From Parapedobacter tibetensis (GTDB lineage: Bacteria; Bacteroidota; Bacteroidia; Sphingobacteriales; Sphingobacteriaceae), in NCBI RefSeq assembly GCF_024643205.1, contig NZ_JAMKQJ010000007.1, positions 186,001 through 250,000 of the forward strand: a stretch of DNA of 64,000 nt, read 5' to 3'. Positions 50,765 through 60,345 of this stretch are shown one piece after another; position 1 is the first letter of the stretch, and the number at the start of each line of letters is the position of its first letter. A program made the position numbers and the translations under genes. The notes under the pieces were generated by a model. The model searched no databases. It was given only the letters and a program-made list of their open reading frames with translations, and had not been told where the DNA came from.

Positions 50765-52384
50765 ATGACTAAATACATTTTTGTTACGGGCGGCGTTACC
50801 TCGTCGTTGGGAAAAGGTATTATTTCGGCGTCCTTGGCCAAACTCCTACAGGCGCGGGGCTATAAGGTAACCATCCAGAAATTCGATCCTTACATCAATA
50901 TCGACCCCGGTACACTCAACCCCTATGAACATGGCGAATGCTATGTGACCGAAGACGGTGCGGAAACCGATTTGGACCTCGGCCATTACGAACGTTTCCT
51001 CAACACTCCCACTTCACAAGCCAACAACGTTACTACCGGACGCATTTACCAATACGTTATCGACAAGGAACGTGAAGGAGCCTATCTCGGCAAGACCGTG
51101 CAGGTAGTGCCGCACATTACGGATGAAATCAAGCGAAGAATGTGCCTGCTTGGCAAAGCGGGGCAGTACGACATCATCATCACCGAACTCGGGGGAACCG
51201 TGGGCGATATCGAGTCGTTACCTTTCATCGAAGCCGTGCGGCAACTGCGGTGGGAATTGGGGAGCAACAATTCATTGGTCATCCACCTGACGCTTGTACC
51301 CTTTTTGGCAGCAGCCGGTGAACTTAAAACCAAACCCACACAGCACTCCGTCAAAACGTTGTTGGAATACGGCATTCAACCAGACATCCTGGTATGCCGC
51401 ACCGAACATCATCTCAACTTGGATATCCGCAAGAAACTGGCACTTTTCTGCAATGTCAATATAAATGCAGTGATTGAATCCATCGACGCTCCATCCATCT
51501 ATGATGTTCCTTTGCTGATGCTCAAAGAGCAATTGGATAAGACGGCATTGACCAAACTCAAGCTGTCTACCAAGAATGAACCCAATTTAGAAAATTGGAA
51601 AGCCTTTTTGGGTAAATTGAAAAACCCAACCAACGAAGTAACCGTTGCCCTTGTAGGGAAGTACGTGGAACTACCAGATGCTTACAAATCTATTAGCGAA
51701 GCTTTCATACATGCCGGAGCGATGAATGAATGCAAGGTGAAAGTAAAATACATCGCCGCAGAAAGCATTACCGAAAACAATGTGGAGGAGAAACTCACCC
51801 GCATAAGTGGTGTGGTGGTTGCTCCAGGGTTTGGTGAACGTGGACTAGAAGGTAAATTAATGGCCATCCGCTATGTCCGTGAACATCATGTTCCTTTTTT
51901 CGGCATCTGCCTCGGTATGCAATGTGCTGTCGTCGAGTTTGGCAGGAACGTATTGGGACTCAAAAACGCAAACAGCTTTGAAATGGATCCGAAAACCAAA
52001 TACCCCGTAATCAACCTCATGGAGGAGCAAAAAGGTGTGATAAACATGGGTGGCACCATGCGATTAGGTGTTTATGACTGTGAAATCAAAAAAGGCTCCA
52101 AGGTGGCTGCTATCTATGGAAAAAACAAAATATCCGAACGGCACCGCCACCGTTATGAATTCAATAACGATTACCTCGCCCAGTATGAAGATGCAGGAAT
52201 GATTGCTTCTGGCATCAATCCTAAAAGCAACCTTGTCGAAATTGTGGAGCTTAAAAACCATCCATTTTTCATCGCAGGGCAGTTCCATCCAGAATTAAAA
52301 TCAACAGTTGCAAATCCTCACCCACTTTTTGTTAGCTTTGTAGCCGCTTCTTTGGCCCATGCCAAAGCCGCAAAACAGAAATAA
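50765..52384 (+). CDS. pyrG: CTP synthase
   Basis: A 539-residue enzyme converting UTP, ATP and glutamine to CTP. The synthetase domain occupies about 1-265 (KYIFVTGGVTSSLGKGIISA, FDPYINIDPGTLNPYEHGE). The class I glutamine amidotransferase domain is at about 295-535, with nucleophile in FFGICLGMQCAV and His/Glu in GQFHPELKS. The start at 50765 (MTKYIF) is the standard one; an in-frame ATG at 50708 would add 19 unrelated residues. It is followed by yidC after 44 bp, the same order as in many Bacteroidota. Confidence 0.98.
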   Translation: MTKYIFVTGGVTSSLGKGIISASLAKLLQARGYKVTIQKFDPYINIDPGTLNPYEHGECYVTEDGAETDLDLGHYERFLNTPTSQANNVTTGRIYQYVIDKEREGAYLGKTVQVVPHITDEIKRRMCLLGKAGQYDIIITELGGTVGDIESLPFIEAVRQLRWELGSNNSLVIHLTLVPFLAAAGELKTKPTQHSVKTLLEYGIQPDILVCRTEHHLNLDIRKKLALFCNVNINAVIESIDAPSIYDVPLLMLKEQLDKTALTKLKLSTKNEPNLENWKAFLGKLKNPTNEVTVALVGKYVELPDAYKSISEAFIHAGAMNECKVKVKYIAAESITENNVEEKLTRISGVVVAPGFGERGLEGKLMAIRYVREHHVPFFGICLGMQCAVVEFGRNVLGLKNANSFEMDPKTKYPVINLMEEQKGVINMGGTMRLGVYDCEIKKGSKVAAIYGKNKISERHRHRYEFNNDYLAQYEDAGMIASGINPKSNLVEIVELKNHPFFIAGQFHPELKSTVANPHPLFVSFVAASLAHAKAAKQK

Positions 52385-52428
52385 ACAGAAGTGCGTTGCA
52401 AACACGAATACTATAGCGTAAATAAGAA

Positions 52429-54249
52429 ATGGACAGAAATACACTGATAGGTCTCGTTTTAATATTTATCATCATTGGGGCATCCGTTTTTTTGATGAAA
52501 CCCTCTGAAGAAGAGTTAAAACGTGAGCGCCAATTACAAGACTCGCTAGCCCGGTCGCGGGCAGGCATTGAAAAAGTAGACCAAGACACCTCCGCTATCA
52601 CAGAGACTACCACCGTACTTGACTCGACCATCTTAAGTGGACCATTTGGCGGAGCCACAGCGGGCAGCGAACGGATTGTCACCCTAGAAAACGAATACAT
52701 CAAGGCCAATATTAGCACCAAGGGTGGTCAAGTGAAATCCGTAGAAATCAAGGGTCAAGAAACATACGATGGACGTCCACTGATGCTGTTTGAAGGCGAC
52801 CAGAACAAATTTGGGCTCTTTTTCTCATCAGCAGGCAAAAATATCATCACCAACGATCTGTTTTTCACTACTACGGGCAGCGACATCCGTGTGGTGGGCC
52901 AAGATTCTGCTTCGGTCACATTCCGGTTGGCTTATGATGCCGACAAATACATTGATTACATCTATTCCATCAAGGGCGACGACCATAATTTAGGCTTCAC
53001 CATCCTAACCAAGGGTATGCAAGACGTGATTGCACCCACTGAGACCCAACTGGTACTCAACTGGGAGACTGTTCTGTACCAGAAGGAAAAGGATATGAGC
53101 AGCGAACGCCAACGCTCCACGGCATACTATGCATTGGCTGATGGGGATGTAGACCATCTAAGCACCTCCAATGATGATGAGGAAAGCTTTAAGGAAAATA
53201 TGGAGTGGGTATCGTTTAAGCAACATTTTTTCTCTAATGTGTTGGTTGCGGACAACGGCTTCAACGGCGGGAAAATCAATGTGTACGCCAGTGTTGATGA
53301 TCACATCGTCAAATTATTTGCGGCTAACCTCCACTTGAATTTCAGTCGCCAAGACATCAATACTTATCCCATGCATTTCTTCTTTGGCCCAAATCAATAT
53401 AAGGTCTTGAAGGCTCATGGTTATGGTCTGGAAAAACAAATCGACATGGGTTGGGGGCCAATGAAATGGATTAACCGTTTCATAACCGTTCCGGTGTTCA
53501 ACTTTCTCGATGGCTTCAATTGGAGCTATGGCTTTGTCATCCTCGTCCTTACTGTATTGCTCAAATTGGTGCTCTCTCCCCTAACTTACCGTTCATACGT
53601 ATCCATGGCCAAGATGCGGGTACTCAAGCCTGAGATGGACCAAATCAAGGAAAAAGTAGGACCAGACAATGCTACCTTGCTGCAGCAGGAATACCTCAAG
53701 CTTTATAAACAGGCAGGGGTTAATCCCCTTGGTGGTTGTATCCCTTTGCTATTGCAGATGCCGTTTACCATTGCATTTTTCTTCTTTTTCCCCAACCTGT
53801 TTGAACTGCGTGGAGAAAGTTTCCTTTGGGTGAAAGATCTTTCCACATACGACTCCCCCATTACCTTCTCTCCATTGCCCATTATCGGTACATCCCACCT
53901 CAGTTTGATGTGTATCCTGATGACGGTGACCACGCTAATATCCACTTGGTATAATAATTCTGTATCAGGTGCAACCGGCCAAATGAAATACATCGGTTAC
54001 TTTATGCCGCTGATTTTCCTCTTCGTGCTGAATAGTTTCCCCGCAGGGCTGAACTACTATTATTTCCTCTCCACAGTATTTACGTTCGGCCAACAAGTTA
54101 TCATTCGTCAGATGATCAATGACGATAAAATACTGGCAATCATCGAATCGAATAAAAAGAAACCCGAAGCGAAGAAGAAATCGAAGTTCCAGCAACGCAT
54201 GGAAGATTATATGCGTCAGCAGCAAGGCAAAGGCAAGGGTAAAAAGTAA
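52429..54249 (+). CDS. yidC: Membrane protein insertase YidC
   Basis: A 606-residue inner-membrane insertase. One N-terminal transmembrane helix (LIGLVLIFIIIGASVFLM) anchors a large periplasmic beta-sandwich domain (about 75-350). The conserved core follows with five helices: WSYGFVILVLTVLLKLVLSP, GGCIPLLLQMPFTIAFFFFF and PAGLNYYYFLSTVFTFGQQ. The C-terminal tail is lysine-rich (KGKGKK), as usual for ribosome contact. It inserts membrane proteins with or without SecYEG. Confidence 0.97.
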   Translation: MDRNTLIGLVLIFIIIGASVFLMKPSEEELKRERQLQDSLARSRAGIEKVDQDTSAITETTTVLDSTILSGPFGGATAGSERIVTLENEYIKANISTKGGQVKSVEIKGQETYDGRPLMLFEGDQNKFGLFFSSAGKNIITNDLFFTTTGSDIRVVGQDSASVTFRLAYDADKYIDYIYSIKGDDHNLGFTILTKGMQDVIAPTETQLVLNWETVLYQKEKDMSSERQRSTAYYALADGDVDHLSTSNDDEESFKENMEWVSFKQHFFSNVLVADNGFNGGKINVYASVDDHIVKLFAANLHLNFSRQDINTYPMHFFFGPNQYKVLKAHGYGLEKQIDMGWGPMKWINRFITVPVFNFLDGFNWSYGFVILVLTVLLKLVLSPLTYRSYVSMAKMRVLKPEMDQIKEKVGPDNATLLQQEYLKLYKQAGVNPLGGCIPLLLQMPFTIAFFFFFPNLFELRGESFLWVKDLSTYDSPITFSPLPIIGTSHLSLMCILMTVTTLISTWYNNSVSGATGQMKYIGYFMPLIFLFVLNSFPAGLNYYYFLSTVFTFGQQVIIRQMINDDKILAIIESNKKKPEAKKKSKFQQRMEDYMRQQQGKGKGKK

Positions 54250-54254
54250 AGTTG

Positions 54255-54290
54255 GAAGTTGGAAGATTGAAGTTTCGGTTTTCCAACTTC
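54255..54290. terminator. Hairpin between convergent yidC and acyl-CoA dehydrogenase genes
   Basis: GAAGTTGGAA (54255-54264) pairs with TTCCAACTTC (54281-54290). There is no strong T run, so termination is likely but not certain. Confidence 0.5.
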
Positions 54291-54296
54291 TTACCA

Positions 54297-55646
54297 TTAA
54301 ACAAACGCACTGAAGCCTGTAATCGATCGTCCCACAATCAACGAATTGATTTCCTTGGTCCCTTCATAAGAGTAGATCGCTTCGGCATCGGCCAAAAATC
54401 GCGCCACATCATATTCTAGCAAAATTCCGTTTCCGCCCATTACCTCACGTGCTTGGCTCACGATATCGCGTGTACGGAGTGTACAAAATACTTTAGCAAG
54501 CGAGGCATGTTCATCCTTGAGCATCCCTGCATCCTGCAATTCAGACAAGCGGTATACCAATGTCTGCATGGCCGTGAGATTAGATAGCATTTCTACCAAG
54601 TGGTTTTGGATTAACTGAAAGGAAGCGATAGGCCTACCAAATTGCTTGCGCTTGCATGTATAGTCCAACGCGTTTTCATAAGCCCCACGGGCACAGCCCA
54701 CCGCCATCCAAGCCACACCGGCCCGGGTCAATTGCAGCACTTTGGCCGTATCTTTGAATGAATGGGCATGTTGCAGTCGGTCACTTTCTGGCACCATGCA
54801 ATCGGTCATTGTAATCAACCCATTTTGGACAATGCGGAGGGCCATTTTCCCCTTGATTTTTTCCACCTCAAAACCTGGTGTTCCCTTGCGCACCAAAAAG
54901 CCTTTCACTTGACCGTCACCCAAATCCTTGGCCCAGATTACCGTTACGTCGGCAAAGGTCGCATTGCCTATCCATTTCTTCTGTCCATTGAGTACCCAAC
55001 CATGCTCCGTTTCCCGTGCCGTTACCGTTAACCCACCTGCTACGCCCGACCCTACTTCGGGTTCAGTAAGGCCGAAAGCACCGATTAGTTTCATCTGTTG
55101 CATTGCAGGCAGCCACTCTTGTTTTTGAGCGTCGGAACCACATAAGTATATCGATCCCATAGCCAGACCGCTCTGCACTCCAAAGAACGTGGCTACAGAG
55201 GCGTCTATCCGTGCAATTTCCATGGCAATGATGCCTTCCATCAAGGAAGACCTCCCGGCACATCCATATCCTTCATAAGTAAGCCCACAAATATTCAATT
55301 CGGCCAATTTAGGGATGATTTCAAATGGAAATTCATCACGGAGCCAATAGTGGTTGACCAAGGGACGTATTTCGCGTTCCATGAAATCCCGTACCTTGAG
55401 CTGCAGGGCCCGATCTTCTTCGTTCAAACGTAAATGCAGTTCATAGAAATCACCGTTAATGGGCGGTACTTCCGCCTTGGGCCTACCCCCATCCATCATC
55501 TTCATCAAACCCTTAAGCTGTTTATCATCCAATTTGGAGAATGAATCCATCACCTTGGGTAAATCTACTTTCCGCGACAATTTATCGAGTTGTTCAAAAT
55601 CGACGCTTTTGAACAACTGGTAAGCCTTTTTGATTTTCGAGAACAT
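54297..55646 (-). CDS. Acyl-CoA dehydrogenase (glutaryl-CoA-dehydrogenase-like)
   Basis: A 449-residue FAD enzyme. About 65 N-terminal residues form a helical extension absent from typical members. Then comes the standard fold: FGLTEPEVGSGVAGGL and WVLNGQKKWIGNATFADV in the FAD/beta domain, KRKQFGRPIASFQLIQNHL in the C-terminal domain, and the catalytic base region YSYEGTKEINSLIVGR. The position of Glu in YEGT and the general pattern resemble glutaryl-CoA dehydrogenase, but a short/branched-chain substrate cannot be excluded. It lies 139 bp after a carboxylase beta subunit gene in the same direction, consistent with amino-acid or branched-chain acid catabolism. Confidence 0.88.
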   Translation of the reverse strand: MFSKIKKAYQLFKSVDFEQLDKLSRKVDLPKVMDSFSKLDDKQLKGLMKMMDGGRPKAEVPPINGDFYELHLRLNEEDRALQLKVRDFMEREIRPLVNHYWLRDEFPFEIIPKLAELNICGLTYEGYGCAGRSSLMEGIIAMEIARIDASVATFFGVQSGLAMGSIYLCGSDAQKQEWLPAMQQMKLIGAFGLTEPEVGSGVAGGLTVTARETEHGWVLNGQKKWIGNATFADVTVIWAKDLGDGQVKGFLVRKGTPGFEVEKIKGKMALRIVQNGLITMTDCMVPESDRLQHAHSFKDTAKVLQLTRAGVAWMAVGCARGAYENALDYTCKRKQFGRPIASFQLIQNHLVEMLSNLTAMQTLVYRLSELQDAGMLKDEHASLAKVFCTLRTRDIVSQAREVMGGNGILLEYDVARFLADAEAIYSYEGTKEINSLIVGRSITGFSAFV

Positions 55647-55785
55647 AATCTATTTATTTGCTAATGCTTCAATTGTTTCACACAAAGACCACGAAGGCGC
55701 TTCGCTTTCTCGCGGAGTACGCAAAAATACTATTCAATCACTTCACCACGCCCAACTTCATCTTCGGTCTTTCTAACTTCCAGAC

Positions 55786-57417
55786 TCACGTCTGTATCAC
55801 CCCCACATTGAACGGCTTTTCGATGGGCGATTGATTGGCAGCTTCTATCCCCATAGAAATAATTTTCCGCGTTTCCATGGGATCGACGACACCATCCACC
55901 CAGAGTCTAGCCGCGGCATAATAGGGTGTTGTCTGCTCATTATATCGTTCCGTGACTTCCTTAAGCAACTTTTTGTCTTCATTGTCATCAGTTTCCGTGC
56001 CCTTTGCTTTCATGGAGGCCGTTTGAATTTGCAGCAATGTTTTCGCCGCTTGTACCCCACCCATCACGGCGATTTTGGCCGATGGCCATGCATAAATCAA
56101 GCGTGGGTCATAAGCCTTTCCACACATTGCGTAATTGCCCGCCCCATAGGAATTGCCCATTACAATCGTAATTTTGGGCACCACTGAATTGGCTACGGCA
56201 TTGACCATCTTAGCTCCATCCTTGATGATACCACCCTGTTCGGCACGGCTCCCCACCATGAAGCCCGTCACGTCCTGCAAAAACACCAACGGTATTTTCT
56301 TCTGGTTGCAGTTCATGATGAAACGGGTAGCCTTATCGGCCGCATCCGAATAGATTACACCACCAAACTGCATTTCGCCCTTCTTACTTTTTACCACCTT
56401 CCGTTGGTTGGCGACAAAACCAACCGCCCAGCCATCCACGCGTCCTAAGCCACAGATGATGCTTTGCCCATATCGTGCTTTATATTCTTCAAATTTGGAA
56501 TCATCGATCAATCGCATGATGATTTCTTTCGTATCATAAGATTTTTCGCGCGAAGGCGGTAATATTCCATAAATATCTTGTTCATTCAGTTTCGGAGGTA
56601 ATGGTTTCATCCGATCGAAGCCAGCATCTTGGGGTTTACCCAACATGCTCATGATGTTACGGATGGAATCAAGGCAAGTCTTGTCATCCGGATGTTTATA
56701 ATCCGTGACGCCTGAAATTTCGCAATGTGTGGTCGCTCCACCCAAGGTTTCGTTGTCCACCGTTTCACCAATGGCCGATTTGACCAAGTAAGACCCGGCC
56801 AAAAACACGGATCCAGTACCCTCCACAATCATCGCTTCGTCGCTCATGATGGGCAAATAGGCCCCACCGGCCACACATGCACCCATGATGGCTGCTATCT
56901 GCACAATGCCCTCACTGCTCATCCGCGCATTGTTGCGAAAAATACGTCCAAAATGCTCCTTGTCTGGAAAGATCTCATCCTGCATGGGTAGATATACACC
57001 AGCTGAATCTACTAAATAGATAATAGGCAGTCGGTTTTCCATGGCAATTTCCTGCGCACGCAGATTTTTCTTGGCTGTCATGGGGAACCAAGCCCCTGCC
57101 TTCACCGTAGCATCATTGGCCACCACCACACATTGTCGCCCGGAAATATAGCCAATGCCGGCTACCACGCCTGCCGAAGGACAACCCCCTTGTGCCTCAT
57201 ACATACCGTCAGCCGCCAGTGCTCCAACTTCAAGCCATGGCTTATCCACATCCAAGAGGTATGTAATTCGTTCACGGGCAAGCATTTTTCCTTTTGCCTG
57301 TTGTTTCTCCGCGGCCTTAGCCCCTCCTCCTATATATACCTTTTTCAATCGGTTTTTCAGTTCGGAAACAGCCTGCTTATTCAGGTCCTCATTTTGGTTA
57401 AATTCGAGGTTTATCAT
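55786..57417 (-). CDS. Acyl-CoA carboxylase, carboxyltransferase (beta) subunit
   Basis: A 543-residue carboxyltransferase of the methylcrotonyl-/propionyl-CoA carboxylase beta type. Crotonase-fold halves are visible: KGKMLARERITYLLD, YLVDSAGVYLPMQDEIFPDK, GACVAGGAYLPIMSDEAMIV and LQDVTGFMVGSRAEQGGII. The PMQDEIFPD pattern resembles methylcrotonyl-CoA carboxylase beta, suggesting leucine catabolism; no biotin-carboxylase alpha subunit is in the window. With the acyl-CoA dehydrogenase it forms a likely catabolic operon. Confidence 0.9.
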   Translation of the reverse strand: MINLEFNQNEDLNKQAVSELKNRLKKVYIGGGAKAAEKQQAKGKMLARERITYLLDVDKPWLEVGALAADGMYEAQGGCPSAGVVAGIGYISGRQCVVVANDATVKAGAWFPMTAKKNLRAQEIAMENRLPIIYLVDSAGVYLPMQDEIFPDKEHFGRIFRNNARMSSEGIVQIAAIMGACVAGGAYLPIMSDEAMIVEGTGSVFLAGSYLVKSAIGETVDNETLGGATTHCEISGVTDYKHPDDKTCLDSIRNIMSMLGKPQDAGFDRMKPLPPKLNEQDIYGILPPSREKSYDTKEIIMRLIDDSKFEEYKARYGQSIICGLGRVDGWAVGFVANQRKVVKSKKGEMQFGGVIYSDAADKATRFIMNCNQKKIPLVFLQDVTGFMVGSRAEQGGIIKDGAKMVNAVANSVVPKITIVMGNSYGAGNYAMCGKAYDPRLIYAWPSAKIAVMGGVQAAKTLLQIQTASMKAKGTETDDNEDKKLLKEVTERYNEQTTPYYAAARLWVDGVVDPMETRKIISMGIEAANQSPIEKPFNVGVIQT

Positions 57418-57671
57418 GGTTCACAAGATACAGTATTCTCCATGGATTTTGAAATTTCGGGCATTACTAATTTTTCAATTCCTGAGCTTAGCATGTCAAA
57501 AAAAACCAAGGTAGCATCCTAAATCCAAAAAACAACAAAACATAATAAACTAGTTATCAACGAAATAATTCATGAAACAGGGTTACTTGAAATTCACAGG
57601 GTTACCTTTCCCTTGCCTGGGTATTAATAGTTAAGTAAACATATTTGTTTTAACCAAAAAGGAAATTAGCA
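57418..57671. other. Divergent spacer upstream of the small lipoprotein
   Basis: No gene. A 10-bp direct repeat ACAGGGTTAC occurs at 57577-57586 and 57596-57605, about two helical turns apart, upstream of a TATTTG sequence. It may be an activator site for the small lipoprotein gene. Confidence 0.35.
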
Positions 57672-57872
57672 ATGAAAAATGTATTTAAATTCGGCTTTTT
57701 AGGCTTAGCTCTTTCTGTAGCTATTGCTGCTTGTAACACCACTACTTCTGAGAGCGAAGAATCTGCTGATTCTTTGCAAAACGAAATCGAGAATGAAATG
57801 GAATCATCCATAGATACCATCGATTCTATTGGCGGTGCTGCTCTTGATTCACTTGACTCATTGTCAAACTAA
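57672..57872 (+). CDS. Tiny acidic lipoprotein
   Basis: A 66-residue predicted lipoprotein: signal helix GFLGLALSVAIAAC with Cys at about residue 21, and a mature part of only about 45 residues that is almost purely Ser, Glu, Asp, Thr (e.g. TSESEESADSLQNEIENEME). It is probably a periplasmic or outer-membrane anchored peptide of unknown role. It has its own terminator and looks well expressed. Similar small lipoproteins are common in Bacteroidota. Confidence 0.7.
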   Translation: MKNVFKFGFLGLALSVAIAACNTTTSESEESADSLQNEIENEMESSIDTIDSIGGAALDSLDSLSN

Positions 57873-57895
57873 TCAGGCCGGATTAAAAAATCTGT

Positions 57896-57934
57896 AAAAA
57901 AAGCCCGTCCACCAATTGGTGGACGGGCTTTTTT
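57896..57934. terminator. Bidirectional rho-independent terminator
   Basis: Arms AAAAGCCCGTCCACC and GGTGGACGGGCTTTT around an AATT loop, with A and T runs on the two sides. It serves the tiny lipoprotein and the convergent response-regulator gene. Confidence 0.93.
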
Positions 57935-58634
57935 ATTCGTCTACTATGAGTTTATAGCCTATTCCACGAACGTTTACAATTTCAACATCGCTATCCTTTC
58001 TAAGGTATTTACGTAGTTTGGTTATAAAAACATCCATGCTCCGGGCATTGAAGAAGCTATCTTCACCCCAGAGATAATCCAAAGCCATTTTCCGCTCAAG
58101 CACATGGTTTCTATTTTCAATAAGCATTTTTAGCAAAGCTGATTCGCGAAAAGAAAGTTTAGCAACTTCATTTCCAAAACTAAGCTCCTGCAAAGCGTTG
58201 TTGAAGGTATATTTGCCAATGGAAAACTGTTCCTTTGGTGAAACTTGCCGCTGTTTAATTGCCTTGTTCAATAACGCCCTTATCCGGATGATGAGTTCCT
58301 CCATGCTGAAAGGTTTTTTCAAGTAATCATTTCCTCCCAGCTCGAACCCCCTGACCACATCTTCAGTCAAGGATTTGGCGGTCAGAAAGATGATAGGCAC
58401 GTGATCATCTACCTTCCGAATATCCTCGGTTAGCGTAAATCCGTCTTTGGTAGGCATCATCACATCCAAGACACAGATATCGGGGTTGAAGGTCCGGAAT
58501 GCCGAATACGCTTTAAGTCCATCCTGCACCCACATCACTTCAAACTCCCTCGATTCTAAACTTTCCTTGACAATTTTACCTAGAAAAGGTTCGTCTTCAG
58601 CTAACAATATTTTCAGTTTCTTAATATGTTGCAT
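57933..58634 (-). CDS. OmpR/PhoB-type response regulator
   Basis: A 233-residue regulator with a receiver domain (about 8-120: acidic EDE near the start, phospho-acceptor Asp in CVLDVMMPTKDGF, Lys in YLKKPF) and a C-terminal winged-helix DNA-binding domain (about 140-230: SFRESALLKMLIENRNHVLE, WGEDSFFNARSMDVFITKLR). It is encoded 12 bp downstream of its kinase. OmpR/PhoB proteins bind direct repeats spaced by one helical turn, and such repeats (TTAACA) occur at 60228-60282. Confidence 0.95.
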   Translation of the reverse strand: MQHIKKLKILLAEDEPFLGKIVKESLESREFEVMWVQDGLKAYSAFRTFNPDICVLDVMMPTKDGFTLTEDIRKVDDHVPIIFLTAKSLTEDVVRGFELGGNDYLKKPFSMEELIIRIRALLNKAIKQRQVSPKEQFSIGKYTFNNALQELSFGNEVAKLSFRESALLKMLIENRNHVLERKMALDYLWGEDSFFNARSMDVFITKLRKYLRKDSDVEIVNVRGIGYKLIVDE

Positions 58635-58646
58635 GGTCCGTTTAGG

Positions 58647-60167
58647 TTAATTGTTATGATGTTCTTGTTGCTTCAGTGGCAATATAATGGTAAATATACT
58701 GCCCTTTCCCAGCATGCTGTCTACCGTTATTTCACCATGATGTTTTTTTACGATTGCCGACACATAGGCTAACCCTACCCCAAAACCTTTGACGTTATGT
58801 ATATTGCCTGTAGGGACACGGAAAAAATTCTCAAATATCCGTTCACGATATACCTGTGCTATCCCAATGCCATTATCGCTCACCGATAATCGTATGCTAT
58901 TGTTCTCCACGCCATACGTAATATTGATTTCTGGTGTCTTATCTGAATATTTCAAGCTGTTATCAATCAAGTTATATACTACGTTGGAAATATGATCACG
59001 GTCTACCATGGCCTCCACCGGTGTCCTATCGGATTTGATGGACAATTTGGCGGCCTGCTTTTCCAATTGGGGACGTATATTGGCCACCACATCATTCACC
59101 AACTGATCGATATCCGTTTTTTGGAAAGCCAGGCTCATGTCGCTCCGCCCGAAGGCTGCCATCTTCAGCACCTTTTCAACCATCACGGAAATACGCTTCA
59201 GTTCATGCTGGCAGATATCAAGATATTCCGTTGCCTGTTCCGGTTTATTCATGACGTCGAAATTCTTCATGGCCTCCACAGCCAAGGATACCGTGGCGAT
59301 GGGAGTTTTAAATTCGTGTGTCATGTTGTTGATGAAATCGTTCTTCATGTCCGAAAGCCGCTTCTGCTGGAATATGGTTCGGATCATGTATACAAACGCC
59401 CACACCGTAATCCCCACGATAACCAGGGATGCCAGCAATACCCACTGCATATCACGCAAGATGTATAGAACATCATTCCCAATTGACAATTCAAACTTAT
59501 AGGGCCTCAACACACCAATTCTTGCACTCAACTGCTTATTGCCCTCGTTATTGAAAAGAATACTATCCTTGACATATTCATCGCCTCCCGCTGTCAAATT
59601 ACTGAGCCGAAAAGCAAAAGGAGAATGGATTCCGGTTTGCCGGAGCAGTGAGTCTAGCTCAACTTGTAAACCACCCGCGAAACTCACCAGTTCATCCAAA
59701 CGGTAGGCATTCATGGAATTGACTTTGACCTCATGCCTTTGGGTAATCATTCGTTTCGGGGCCAAACTATCGGCCATAAACCCGAGGTCGAAGTATCCCG
59801 TATCAGCCATGGACATCACGAAGGTCGTGGTAAGGCTGTCACGGTAGTTGGAATCCCTGATGTGTATTTGCTGGGTTCGTGGAGTTTGCATGTCAGAAAA
59901 GCCCGGCGTTGCTCGGAAAAAACGTACCATCCGTTCAAGTTTACCCTGCCTATTGATGCCCGTATCCAATTCATTAAAACCCATGGATTCCAAGTCGGTC
60001 AATGTATGGCGATCCTGCAAACGCTCCAACGCAGTCGCCACCTCCTTGTCAAACTGCTGTATTGACAATTGATAGGATTTATACAGCCAGTAGCCCTGAA
60101 GCAGGAAGATTCCGATCAGCGAACAGGCGACAATGGCAACAATAAACCGTATCCTTTTGGACATCAT
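58647..60167 (-). CDS. Sensor histidine kinase (PhoR-like)
   Basis: A 506-residue membrane kinase: transmembrane helix 1 at about 8-28, a large periplasmic domain (about 30-245) with no recognisable fold, transmembrane helix 2 at about 247-270. The HisKA H-box is MTHEFKTPIATVSLAVEAMK. The ATPase has the N-box (VVYNLIDNSLKYS), G1 (VSDNGIGIAQ), and GFGVGLAYVSAIVKKHHGE. It shares an operon with the downstream regulator and faces, divergently, a GLPGLI-family gene. The ligand of the periplasmic domain is unknown. Confidence 0.94.
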   Translation of the reverse strand: MMSKRIRFIVAIVACSLIGIFLLQGYWLYKSYQLSIQQFDKEVATALERLQDRHTLTDLESMGFNELDTGINRQGKLERMVRFFRATPGFSDMQTPRTQQIHIRDSNYRDSLTTTFVMSMADTGYFDLGFMADSLAPKRMITQRHEVKVNSMNAYRLDELVSFAGGLQVELDSLLRQTGIHSPFAFRLSNLTAGGDEYVKDSILFNNEGNKQLSARIGVLRPYKFELSIGNDVLYILRDMQWVLLASLVIVGITVWAFVYMIRTIFQQKRLSDMKNDFINNMTHEFKTPIATVSLAVEAMKNFDVMNKPEQATEYLDICQHELKRISVMVEKVLKMAAFGRSDMSLAFQKTDIDQLVNDVVANIRPQLEKQAAKLSIKSDRTPVEAMVDRDHISNVVYNLIDNSLKYSDKTPEINITYGVENNSIRLSVSDNGIGIAQVYRERIFENFFRVPTGNIHNVKGFGVGLAYVSAIVKKHHGEITVDSMLGKGSIFTIILPLKQQEHHNN

Positions 60168-60217
60168 CCTACAAAGCTACGAAACCGCGCAGGTTTTGGA
60201 AATTTGCTTGGTTTAAT

Positions 60218-60282
60218 ATAACACCGCTTAACACACGTTAACAGTATTTAACATACTGGGCAATTCTTAACACTGCTTAACA
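60218..60282. promoter_or_regulatory. Helically phased TTAACA repeats: candidate response-regulator site
   Basis: Exact TTAACA copies start at 60228, 60238, 60248, 60267 and 60277; a degenerate ATAACA starts at 60218. Steps are 10, 10, 10, 19 and 10 bp, close to one or two DNA helical turns. The array lies between the divergent kinase gene and the GLPGLI gene. Direct repeats with a 10- to 11-bp step are the classical binding pattern of OmpR/PhoB-type regulators. Confidence 0.7.
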
Positions 60283-60345
60283 CAAAAAATGCACTTAGAC
60301 ACCCTTATCCATCCTATTTTCGTATTCGAAACAACTGTTGAACAA

